Below are positions 63,971 to 64,000 of a stretch of 64,000 bases of DNA, piece after piece (position 1 is the first letter of the stretch; the number at the start of each line of letters is the position of its first letter). This DNA comes from JAFGVL01 sp963663245. Its GTDB lineage: Bacteria; Bacteroidota; Bacteroidia; Bacteroidales; Paludibacteraceae. Under the pieces are notes generated by a model. It ran no database searches. It saw only the letters and a list, made by a program, of their open reading frames with translations, and was not told where the DNA came from. Where the stretch lies: assembly GCA_963663245.1 (NCBI GenBank), contig OY760143.1, forward strand, positions 2,294,001 to 2,358,000, in the 5' to 3' direction. The translations under genes and the position numbers were made by a program.

Positions 63971-64000
63971 AACATTACAATACAAATATGAAAGCCGAAC

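Overview
The window is chromosomal DNA from an AT-rich member of the Bacteroidota. The evidence is a C-terminal T9SS-type sorting domain on a secreted giant, many lipoproteins with Bacteroidota-restricted families (DUF4827, DUF4296, TamL), Bacteroidota-type promoters (TTTG, 19 bases, TAnnTTTG) with few Shine-Dalgarno sites, and conserved gene blocks (DUF177-rpmF-fabH-era-der; ileS...dksA-like-lspA-DUF4296). A large 2-hydroxyacyl-CoA dehydratase activase protein and BspA-like leucine-rich repeats point to an anaerobic or facultative lineage such as Marinilabiliales or Bacteroidales. That placement is an inference. Most of the window is core housekeeping; no phage, insertion sequence or CRISPR array was seen.

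Layout. 1-12405: envelope and secreted proteins: an edge-truncated OmpA-type porin, a 2617-residue multidomain T9SS cargo with five 342-bp tandem repeats, a DUF3616-like secreted protein and an OmpA/coiled-coil lipoprotein. 12478-20441 (minus): a seven-gene run of two rhomboids, a membrane EEP-family protein, purE, folK, a GT3 glycogen synthase and an alpha-glucan phosphorylase. 20645-21212: HU gene and tRNA-Arg. 21366-26276 (plus): thrA, an FKBP lipoprotein, a DUF4827 lipoprotein and glmM. 26273-30420 (minus): a hypothetical protein, tRNA-Met and a BspA-like LRR protein. 30636-34921 (minus): DUF177-rpmF-fabH, then era-der. 35047-39687 (minus): pyrH-frr, then a barrel-only Omp85-like protein, rsgA and a histidine kinase. 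39871-45310 (plus): a TetR regulator with an iteron-like operator region, the 1410-residue CoA-dehydratase activase fusion and a small secreted protein. 45375-49378: ECF sigma factor, tamL and a divergent SpoU-type RNA methyltransferase. 49364-56168 (minus): ileS, a PKD lipoprotein, a DksA-like protein, lspA, a DUF4296 lipoprotein and an apparent amidohydrolase shell lacking its catalytic barrel. 56400-63970: a small secreted protein, a permease plus secreted DUF362 protein pair, an AI-2E-family transporter, a Glu-rich protein with rsmI, and a coiled-coil lipoprotein.

Functional themes are glycogen storage, cell-wall precursor supply (glmM), GTPases of ribosome assembly (der, era, rsgA), translation and lipoprotein export (ileS, lspA, frr), outer-membrane assembly (tamL and a second Omp85-like barrel) and a self-contained regulated radical-dehydratase-type locus (TetR plus activase). 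The strongest candidates for a second look are the TetR/activase locus, the barrel-less amidohydrolase remnant, the freshly duplicated Calx-beta repeats and the Omp85-like gene that appears to start with TTG directly after a terminator hairpin.
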